Shown in pieces: positions 32,546 to 38,410 of a DNA stretch of 38,410 nucleotides. Within the stretch, counting starts at the first letter, position 1. Each line of letters opens with the position of its first letter. The notes below the pieces were generated by a model. That model was not told the DNA's origin, did not search any database, and was given only the letters and a program-made list of their open reading frames with translations. The DNA is taken from assembly GCA_017886545.1 (NCBI GenBank), contig JAGHJS010000052.1:1-38410 (forward strand), written 5' to 3'. Both the position numbers and the translations under genes were made by a program. The DNA is from Clostridia bacterium (GTDB taxonomy: Bacteria > Bacillota > Clostridia > Christensenellales > Borkfalkiaceae).

Positions 32546-33780
32546 ACGCAGCGGAAACAAAGACAGCCGCCGCCGTGCTGGAAGCGGACGCGGCGGACGG
32601 CACAAAACTGCGCGTGCTCGTCGCGATGGACGTATACCTGCCCAACATGGACGGCGTGGTCAACTGCATGCGCAACCACCTTCTGCATTTTCCTGCATGG
32701 GTCGAGGCGACCGCCGTCGGACCAAAGGCGAAAAATTATGTGGACAGCGACCCTTATCCCGTCATCCGTTATAAAGGGTTCCATGTGCCCTTTTTGAAGA
32801 CGGTGGATTTCGGGTTCCCGTCCTGCGACAAGGCGTTCCGCAGGCGTATCCTTGCCATGCCGCTGGACATCATCCATGTGCACACGCCCTTCGGCGTATG
32901 CAAGGCGCTCACAAAGATCGCGCGCGAAAAAAACATCCCCATCGTTGCGACCTTCCATACGAACTACCGCATGGTGTTCAAACACATCCTGTGGCTGCCA
33001 TTCCTGTACGAGCCGTATATCCGCACGCTGGGCAGGCGGTACGGCAGGATGGACGAAATGTTTGCGGGCACGGAGGCGACGGAGGCGCAGCTGCGCAGCT
33101 TCGGCTACAAGGGGAGCTGCACCATCGTTCCCTTCGGAACGAGCCTAAAACCTTTGGCGGACAGGGCGGAGTATGCGCGCCGCGCGAACGAACGGTTCGG
33201 CTTGCGCGAGGACGAAACGGTGTTCTGCTTTATCGGGCGCATCGTCAAAAGCAAGCGCGTGCAGTTCTCGCTGGAGGCGCTCAGGCGCGTCAGGGAGAAG
33301 GGGCATTCGTTCCGTTTCATCGTGGGCGGATGCGGGAACTACGAGGCCGCCCTCCGCAAAAAGATCCGAAAACTCGGGCTGGAGGACTGCGTGATCATGG
33401 CGGGGTTCCTCAGCGACGAGGAGCTGAAAATGGTGTACGCCCGCGCCGATCTGCTGCTCTTTCCGTCCATTCTCGATAATTTTGCGCTCGTCAAAGTAGA
33501 GGCGGCGACCTTCTATACCCCCGGGCTGTACCTGCGCGGCTCGAATACGGCGTTCGGAACAAAGGATATGCACAATGCGATCCTCGCCGAAAATACGGCG
33601 GAGGACTTCGCTGAGAAGATCGAATGGGCGATCGCGCATCCGCAGGAGCTTGCCGCGATCGGAAAGAACGCGCACGACGAGCTGTACTTCTCCTGGGAGG
33701 ACGCAGCCGCCATGCAGGCACTGGAATATCGGCGCGTCATCGCGGCGTACAAACAAAAACACGGCGGCGGCAACACATAA
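32542..33780 (+). CDS. Glycosyltransferase family 4 protein
   Basis: A 412-residue GT-B glycosyltransferase. About 22 N-terminal residues are Ala-rich; the fold starts LRVLVAMDVYLPNMDGVVN. Seen: DIIHVHTPFGVC, TFHTNYRMV, GRIVKSKRVQFSLEAL (donor domain), and PSILDNFALVKVEA, the E-x7-E donor motif with Asp for the first Glu. The profile is close to 1,2-diacylglycerol 3-glucosyltransferase-like GT4 proteins. Being translationally coupled to the heptose genes, it may use GDP-heptose and attach it to a lipid or glycan; this is inference. It ends just before a bidirectional terminator. Confidence 0.87.
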   Translation: MNAAETKTAAAVLEADAADGTKLRVLVAMDVYLPNMDGVVNCMRNHLLHFPAWVEATAVGPKAKNYVDSDPYPVIRYKGFHVPFLKTVDFGFPSCDKAFRRRILAMPLDIIHVHTPFGVCKALTKIAREKNIPIVATFHTNYRMVFKHILWLPFLYEPYIRTLGRRYGRMDEMFAGTEATEAQLRSFGYKGSCTIVPFGTSLKPLADRAEYARRANERFGLREDETVFCFIGRIVKSKRVQFSLEALRRVREKGHSFRFIVGGCGNYEAALRKKIRKLGLEDCVIMAGFLSDEELKMVYARADLLLFPSILDNFALVKVEAATFYTPGLYLRGSNTAFGTKDMHNAILAENTAEDFAEKIEWAIAHPQELAAIGKNAHDELYFSWEDAAAMQALEYRRVIAAYKQKHGGGNT

Positions 33781-33810
33781 AGGCGGCGAAAATGCCGATA
33801 AAAGAAACGG

Positions 33811-33837
33811 AAAACGGACCTGCGGGTCCGTTTTTTT
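33811..33837. terminator. Bidirectional terminator between the GT4 and ABC-F genes
   Basis: AAAACGGACC pairs with GGTCCGTTTT over TGCG, with seven Ts rightwards. The stop codon of the ABC-F gene (33836-33838, minus) lies at the edge of this tract. Confidence 0.9.
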
Positions 33838-35350
33838 ATCGGCCGCGCACGTTCGCGTCCGACGTGCGGCACGGGCGGCGCAGTTCGGCCGTGCGGGTCG
33901 CTACGTTTCGGCAGAACGCGGCGTCGTGCTCGATAAACAGCAGCGTGGGGCGGAAGCGCAGGATGAGTTCTTCGAGCTGTATGCGCGAAACGAGGTCGAT
34001 AAAGTTGAGCGCCTCGTCCCAGATATACAGGTGCGCAGGCGTCGCGAGCGAAACGGCGAGCGCGACCTTTTTCTTTTGCCCGTCGCTGTATCCGGAAATA
34101 TAGCGCGAAAACAGTTCGCTGCGCAAATCGAATTTGTTCAGGATCGCCATCACGAGCGTAGGGTCAGCTCCGTGCGCGGCGGCGTATCCGGCAACGGTGC
34201 CGCAAATGCCGCTCACGTTCTGCGGCAGGTAGGATATGCGCAGGTCGCCGGGTACCTGCACGATGCCGCTCTGCGCGGTCAGTTCGCCCGTCAGGAGCTT
34301 TAAAACGGTGGACTTGCTGCTGCCGTTTTCTCCCCTGAGCGCGATGCGCTCGCCCCGTTCCACGGTCAGCGAAACGTCGCGCACGGCGGGGCTTTCGCCG
34401 AAGGAAAAGTCCGCATGGGTCAGCGGGCAGAGGGTCTGTGTGCGGAAGAAGAGGGGTGTCAGCTTAAAATTTCCGTAGAACTCCGCGTTTTTGAGCAGCG
34501 AACGCTTTTCCTCCGCCGCCTGTTCGCGGCGCCGCTCGGTCACTTTCGCGCGCTTTGCCATTTTCGCCGCCATAGCGCCGATGTGCCCCTTGTCGGGGCG
34601 CAGACCGCCCACTTTTTGGTTCTTGCTCGCTTCCACCTTGTCCGCCCACGCCGACGTGCGCGCTGCCGCGGTTTCCAATGCGGCGATCTGCTTTTGCAGG
34701 CGCGCGCTCTTCTCCGCTTCGGCGGCGTCGGCGGCGGTTTTATCCCTCCACCAGTCGGAAAAGCTTCCTTTGCGCAGTTCGTATCCCTCCGCGTTCAGTG
34801 CCAGAACGTGATCGCAGCAGCCGTCCAAAAAATCGCGGTCGTGCGAAACAAGGATGAACCCGCGCTTTGCGGCGAGGTAGTCGCTGAGTTTTTTCCGTCC
34901 CGCTTCGTCGAGGTGGTTGGTCGGCTCGTCGATGAGCGGAAAGGCGTTTTCCTTTGCGAACAGCGCGGCGAGCATGACCTTCGTGCGTTCGCCGCCCGAA
35001 AGGGTGCAAAGCGGCCGTTCGAGCGCTTCCTCGCCGACGCCGAGCTTGTTCAGCTCCGCCTTTAAACGCCAGAGTTCGATGTCGGGCTGTGCGACGTACA
35101 GGGAGGAAAGCGCGTCGAGCGATGCGTCGGCGGCGTAGGGGAAGTATTCCGCCTGCACACCCGCGCTTATCCTGCCGCTGTATCCGTATTCGCCGCACAG
35201 CAGGTGCAGAAGGGTGCTCTTTCCCCGCCCGTTCCGCCCCGTCAGTGCAAGTTTCCAGTCGGTGTCGAGCACGGCGGAAAAGTTTTCAAAGACGTTCTGC
35301 GCGGCACCTGGGTAGCCGAACGTCACGTTTTGCAGGATGATCGAAGACAT
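33836..35350 (-). CDS. ABC-F protein, Lsa/CplR-like ribosomal protection type
   Basis: A 504-residue cytosolic protein with two ABC domains and no TM segment. Domain 1: Walker A GRNGRGKST (38-46), LSGGE, DEPTNHLD. Domain 2: GENGSSKST, the degenerate signature YSDGQ, and WDEALNFID. The linker between them is highly charged. The N-L-N-F-I-D style second Walker B and the phrases DTDWKLALTGRNGRGKST and AHLYIWDE are typical of the Lsa/CplR branch, whose members displace lincosamide, streptogramin A and pleuromutilin drugs from the ribosome. The second Walker B has Ala where Pro is usual. Function here is inferred. The ATG at 35350 follows AGGAGGT; it is controlled by the leader described below. 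Confidence 0.88.
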   Translation of the reverse strand: MSSIILQNVTFGYPGAAQNVFENFSAVLDTDWKLALTGRNGRGKSTLLHLLCGEYGYSGRISAGVQAEYFPYAADASLDALSSLYVAQPDIELWRLKAELNKLGVGEEALERPLCTLSGGERTKVMLAALFAKENAFPLIDEPTNHLDEAGRKKLSDYLAAKRGFILVSHDRDFLDGCCDHVLALNAEGYELRKGSFSDWWRDKTAADAAEAEKSARLQKQIAALETAAARTSAWADKVEASKNQKVGGLRPDKGHIGAMAAKMAKRAKVTERRREQAAEEKRSLLKNAEFYGNFKLTPLFFRTQTLCPLTHADFSFGESPAVRDVSLTVERGERIALRGENGSSKSTVLKLLTGELTAQSGIVQVPGDLRISYLPQNVSGICGTVAGYAAAHGADPTLVMAILNKFDLRSELFSRYISGYSDGQKKKVALAVSLATPAHLYIWDEALNFIDLVSRIQLEELILRFRPTLLFIEHDAAFCRNVATRTAELRRPCRTSDANVRGR

Positions 35351-35376
35351 AACGTACCTCCTTTGCGAGCCGCAAG

Positions 35377-35518
35377 AAAAAAAGAACCGCACAGAAGATG
35401 CGGCTCTTTCAAACGGAAAAATTGGCAAATATAAAAGATCTTCTGCGGCAGGGTACGCCCGTACCGCCGCGGATATGCGGGGCAGAGCGTTTCGGTTTTA
35501 CGCGCAGAAGATATACAT
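35377..35518 (-). promoter_or_regulatory. Putative ribosome-mediated attenuator of the ABC-F gene
   Basis: Three segments, given on the minus strand. Segment 1, ATCTTCTGCG (35512-35503), lies inside a six-codon leader ORF. Segment 2, CCGCAGAAGATC (35448-35437), pairs perfectly with segment 1 over 10 bp. Segment 3 is an 11-bp terminator stem, AAAGAGCCGCA/TGCGGTTCTTT (35409-35381), followed by seven Ts. Segment 2 can also pair with the loop and 3' arm of segment 3 (ATCTTCT plus GCGG, 11 bp with a 2-nt bulge), which would destroy the terminator. So 1:2 allows termination and 2:3 prevents it. Confidence 0.75.
35498..35518 (-). CDS. Leader peptide ORF MYIFCA upstream of the ABC-F gene
   Basis: ATG at 35518-35516, then Tyr-Ile-Phe-Cys-Ala and TAA (35500-35498). 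GAGGGAG stands a few bases before the ATG. Its last codons are segment 1 of the attenuator, so a ribosome on this ORF would cover it. Small and unproven, but well placed. Confidence 0.6.
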   Translation of the reverse strand: MYIFCA

Positions 35519-35542
35519 GGCTCCCTCGGAAGATTTTTTACC

Positions 35543-35571
35543 ATTGTACCACGCCGCGGCGCGTTTGTCAA
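35543..35571 (-). promoter_or_regulatory. Promoter of the ABC-F leader transcript
   Basis: On the minus strand TTGACA (35566-35571), 17-bp spacer, TACAAT (35543-35548); predicted leader of about 185 nt before the ABC-F start. Confidence 0.88.
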
Positions 35572-35613
35572 GACGTAGTGGGAGACCGTTTTCCGTCGGG
35601 TCGCCGCGGGGCA

Positions 35614-35649
35614 AAAAAAGGGAGCAGGCGAACGCCTGCTCCCTTTTTT
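35614..35649. terminator. Bidirectional terminator at the end of the pyruvate oxidoreductase gene
   Basis: AAAAAAGGGAGCAGGC pairs with GCCTGCTCCCTTTTTT over GAAC. It ends the minus-strand oxidoreductase transcript and insulates the ABC-F promoter. Confidence 0.92.
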
Positions 35650-35662
35650 CTGCGAACGGGAA

Positions 35663-38410
35663 TTACTCCTGTTCGGCAAGTTTCTTGTACCCTTCGTAGC
35701 GGGCCTTGCTCTCCTCTTCGTTCTCTTTGAAGAGTTTTTCCGCCGCTTCGGGCTGCGTCTTTTTCAGCGAAGAGTAACGGGTCTCGCCGAGGATGAACGC
35801 CTGGTAATCGCCCGTCGGCTCTTTGCTGTCCAGCGTGAAGGGGTTCTTGCCCTCTTCTTTCAGAGCGGGGTTGTAACGGTACAGCTGCCAGTAGCCGCAG
35901 TCGACCGCGCGCTTCTCTTCGTCCTGGCTCTTGCTCATGTTGATGCCGTGGTTGATGCAGGGCGCGTACGCGATGATCAGCGAAGGACCGTGGTACTTTT
36001 CCGCCTCCATGATCGCGTTGAGGAACTGCTGTTTGTTCGCGCCCATGGAAACCTGTGCGACGTACACATAGCCGTAGCTCATCGCCATCATGCCGAGGTC
36101 CTTCTTCTTGACGCGCTTACCGGAGGAAGCGAACTTCGCGACGGAGCCGGTCGGCGTGGATTTGGACGCCTGTCCGCCCGTGTTGGAGTATACCTCGGTG
36201 TCGAGCACGAGCACGTTCACGTCTTCGTCGGAAGCCAGCACGTGGTCCAACCCGCCGTAACCGATGTCGTACGCCCAGCCGTCGCCGCCGAAGATCCAGA
36301 CAGACTTCTTGACGAGGCAGTCTTTCGCTTTGAGCACTTCTTCGCAGAGCGCCGCGCACTCTTTGCCGCAGTCCGTGCAGCCTTCGCACGCCTTGATCAG
36401 CTTCTCCGCGGCGGCCTTGCTGCCCTCCGCGTCTTCCATGTTCGCGAGCCATTCTTCGCAGGCGGCCTTGTCGTCGCCCGTCCACATCTCGGCGAGCTGC
36501 TTCACTTCGTCCGCGAGCTTATGGCGCCGCGCGCTGTACGCGAGGTTCATGCCGTAGCCGAATTCTGCGTTATCCTCGAACAGGCTGTTCGCCCAGGCGG
36601 GGCCGTGGCCCTGTTTGTTCGTGGTGTACGGGCAGGTAGGGGAGGAACCGCCGTAGATGGAGGAGCAGCCCGTCGCGTTCGCGATGACCATGCGGTCGCC
36701 GAACATCTGGGTCACGACCTTGACGTACGGGGTCTCGCCGCAGCCTGCGCATGCGCCCGAGAACTCGAACAGCGGCTGGTTGAACTGGCTGCCCTTGACC
36801 GTCGTGCGCTTGATGGAGGAGGTATCCGCCTGCTGCACTTCCTGCGAATAGTTCCAGTTCGCCGCGTCGGCTTCCGCAACTTCTTCCAGCGGGACCATAA
36901 CGAGCGCTTTGTTGCCCTTCATGCCCGGGCAGACGTTCGCGCAGACGCCGCAGCCCATGCAGTCCAGAGGAGAGACCTGCATGCGGAACTGCGTGCCTTT
37001 GAGCCCCGTCGTGGGCTTGGTGACGAACGTTTCGGGTTTTGCCGTAGCGTCGTCGATGACCACGGGGCGGATGCACGCGTGCGGGCAGACGAAGGAGCAC
37101 TGGTTGCACTGGATGCAGTTTTCAGGCAGCCACTTCGGCACCTTGACGGCGACGCCGCGCTTTTCGAATTTCGTCGTCCCGACGGGCACGGAGCCGTCCG
37201 CATTGAACGCGGAGGTCGGCAGCTTGTCGCCCTCGAGCACGAGGATGGGATGCACAACGTTCTTGAAGTACTCGTTGTCCGCCACGGCGACCATCGGCGC
37301 GCCTTCGGTCGCGTCCGCCCAGCTTGCGGGGTAGTTGACTTCCTGCAGCTGCGCCTTCGCAGAGTCGATGGCGGCATAGTTCATGTTGACCACCGCGTCG
37401 CCCTTGCGCGAGAACTTCTTGAACACGGCTTTCTTCATGTAATCGGAAGCCTGTTCGTAAGGCATGATGGAGTCGTTGATGTAGAAGAATGCAGACTGCA
37501 TGATCGTGCTCGTCTTGCCGTTCAGCCCGATGTCCATCGCGATCTTGATCGCGTCGATGTTATAGAATTTGAGGTGCTTTTTCGCGATCTGCTGTTTGAC
37601 CTTGGCGGGCAGGTTCTTTTCCAGCTCTTCCATGGTCGTCCACTGCGAGTTCAGAAGGAACTTGCCGCCCTCTTTGATGTCGGAGAGCATGTCGTAGCGG
37701 GTGATGTAGGAGGGGTTGTGGCAGGCGACGAAGTCCGCGCTGTCAATGAGGTACGAGCTCTGGATGGGCGTCTTGCCGAAACGCAGGTGCGAAACGGTGA
37801 TGCCGCCCGATTTTTTGGAGTCGTAGAAGAAGTACGCCTGCGCATACATGTCGGTGTGGTCGCCGATGATCTTGATGGAATCTTTGTTCGCGCCGACCGT
37901 GCCGTCCGCGCCGCGCCCGTAGAACTTGCAGGAGATCGCCCCTTCGGGAGCGGCGTCGTACTTCTCGGAGAAGTCGAGCGAGGTGTTCGTCAGATCGTCA
38001 TAGATGCCGACGGTGAAGTGGTTCTTCGGCTCCTTCTGCTCGAGGTTCTTGTACACCGCGTAGCACATCGAGGGGTTGAACTCCTTCGAACCGAGGCCGT
38101 AGCGCCCGCCGACCACTTTGATGCCGGAAACGTTCTTTTCAAACAGCGCCGAGCACACGTCGAGGTAGAGCGGTTCGCCGAGGGAGCCGGGCTCCTTCGT
38201 GCGGTCGAGCACGGCGATCTTTTTGCAGGTCTTGGGGATCGCCGCAACGAATGCGTCCGCAACGAACGGGCGGTAGAGGCGGACTTTGATGAGGCCGACC
38301 TTGTGCCCTTCCTTGTTCATGCGGTTGATGGTCTCTTCCATCGCGTCCGCGCCGCTGCCCATGATGACGACGACGTTCTCCGCGTCGGGCGCGCCGCAGT
38401 AGTCGAACAG
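35663..38410 (-). CDS. nifJ: Pyruvate:ferredoxin (flavodoxin) oxidoreductase, C-terminal part (start outside window)
   Basis: A homodimeric cytoplasmic enzyme that oxidises pyruvate with CoA to acetyl-CoA and CO2 and reduces ferredoxin. About 915 of the usual ~1170-1180 residues are visible; the N-terminal pyruvate-binding domain lies beyond the window. In order: transketolase-like domain II (VVVIMGSGADAMEETI), the gamma domain (YGRGADGTVGANKDSI), the two-cluster ferredoxin domain (CIQCNQCSFVCPHACIRP and CMGCGVCANVCPG), and the TPP domain (CAGCGETPYVK, GCSSIYGGSSPTCPYTTN, GGDGWAYDIGYGGLDH, DTEVYSNTGGQASKSTP). The C-terminal extension after NHGINMSKSQ is present. It supplies reduced ferredoxin that the hydrogenase could use. 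Confidence 0.97.
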   Translation of the reverse strand: MFDYCGAPDAENVVVIMGSGADAMEETINRMNKEGHKVGLIKVRLYRPFVADAFVAAIPKTCKKIAVLDRTKEPGSLGEPLYLDVCSALFEKNVSGIKVVGGRYGLGSKEFNPSMCYAVYKNLEQKEPKNHFTVGIYDDLTNTSLDFSEKYDAAPEGAISCKFYGRGADGTVGANKDSIKIIGDHTDMYAQAYFFYDSKKSGGITVSHLRFGKTPIQSSYLIDSADFVACHNPSYITRYDMLSDIKEGGKFLLNSQWTTMEELEKNLPAKVKQQIAKKHLKFYNIDAIKIAMDIGLNGKTSTIMQSAFFYINDSIMPYEQASDYMKKAVFKKFSRKGDAVVNMNYAAIDSAKAQLQEVNYPASWADATEGAPMVAVADNEYFKNVVHPILVLEGDKLPTSAFNADGSVPVGTTKFEKRGVAVKVPKWLPENCIQCNQCSFVCPHACIRPVVIDDATAKPETFVTKPTTGLKGTQFRMQVSPLDCMGCGVCANVCPGMKGNKALVMVPLEEVAEADAANWNYSQEVQQADTSSIKRTTVKGSQFNQPLFEFSGACAGCGETPYVKVVTQMFGDRMVIANATGCSSIYGGSSPTCPYTTNKQGHGPAWANSLFEDNAEFGYGMNLAYSARRHKLADEVKQLAEMWTGDDKAACEEWLANMEDAEGSKAAAEKLIKACEGCTDCGKECAALCEEVLKAKDCLVKKSVWIFGGDGWAYDIGYGGLDHVLASDEDVNVLVLDTEVYSNTGGQASKSTPTGSVAKFASSGKRVKKKDLGMMAMSYGYVYVAQVSMGANKQQFLNAIMEAEKYHGPSLIIAYAPCINHGINMSKSQDEEKRAVDCGYWQLYRYNPALKEEGKNPFTLDSKEPTGDYQAFILGETRYSSLKKTQPEAAEKLFKENEEESKARYEGYKKLAEQE

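Noticed and set aside
35323-35679. 118-codon minus-strand ORF covering the ABC-F leader
   Set aside because: It starts before the promoter and crosses the bidirectional terminator; the short MYIFCA ORF has the better ribosome binding site and position.

Overview
The window reads as chromosomal DNA of a strictly anaerobic, fermentative, fairly high-GC member of the Clostridia (Firmicutes), probably a gut lineage. The basis is: AGGAGG-type ribosome binding sites and TTGACA/TATAAT promoters, a T-box leader, a CUT1 sugar importer without its own ATPase, a DUF6062-type protein, a monomeric [FeFe] hydrogenase and a pyruvate:ferredoxin oxidoreductase. A species cannot be named from the sequence alone. 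Coding density is high; most long antisense ORFs are GC-driven shadows. I see no CRISPR array, insertion sequence, integrase or rRNA.

Layout. 1-4.5 kb: end of argS, a palindrome-rich intergenic stretch, a HAD phosphatase, a small membrane protein with a DUF6062-type Cys-rich protein (minus strand), and a divergently transcribed diacylglycerol kinase-like gene. 4.5-16.8 kb: a glycan-use locus. A solute-binding lipoprotein (minus) stands divergent from a GH16 glucanase, two permeases, a GLUG-repeat lipoprotein, a phosphohexomutase and a GH94-type phosphorylase, followed by a ROK regulator. The proposed flow is extracellular beta-glucan cleavage, oligosaccharide import, phosphorolysis to a sugar 1-phosphate, then conversion to the 6-phosphate. 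16.9-18.8 kb: a PIG-L deacetylase and a double-SIS isomerase/deaminase, probably amino-sugar metabolism. 18.9-20.7 kb: an AT-richer FtsH-like ATPase whose protease site is degenerate, then tRNA-Thr(CGT) followed by two tandem 173-bp units that each restart with the tRNA 3' end. 21-25.6 kb: malQ with a heptad-repeat N-terminus, a group B-like [FeFe] hydrogenase, and a zinc-ribbon membrane protein. 25.7-29 kb: a tryptophan T-box leader and a TrpXYZ-type ABC importer.

29.2-33.8 kb: a small XRE repressor-like gene is divergent from a tightly overlapping operon that encodes all four steps from sedoheptulose 7-phosphate to GDP-D-glycero-alpha-D-manno-heptose (hddA, an hddC-gmhB fusion, gmhA) plus a GT4 glycosyltransferase. 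Two near-identical 15-bp palindromes, centred 30 bp apart, cover the shared promoter region. 33.8-35.6 kb: an Lsa/CplR-like ABC-F gene (minus) behind a leader with a consensus promoter, a six-codon ORF and three mutually exclusive pairing segments ending in an intrinsic terminator, which I read as ribosome-mediated attenuation. 35.7 kb to the end: the C-terminal ~915 residues of pyruvate:ferredoxin oxidoreductase (minus), cut by the window edge.

The most promising undescribed items are the ABC-F attenuator, the paired XRE operators on the heptose operon, and the tRNA-derived tandem units next to the FtsH-like pseudo-protease.
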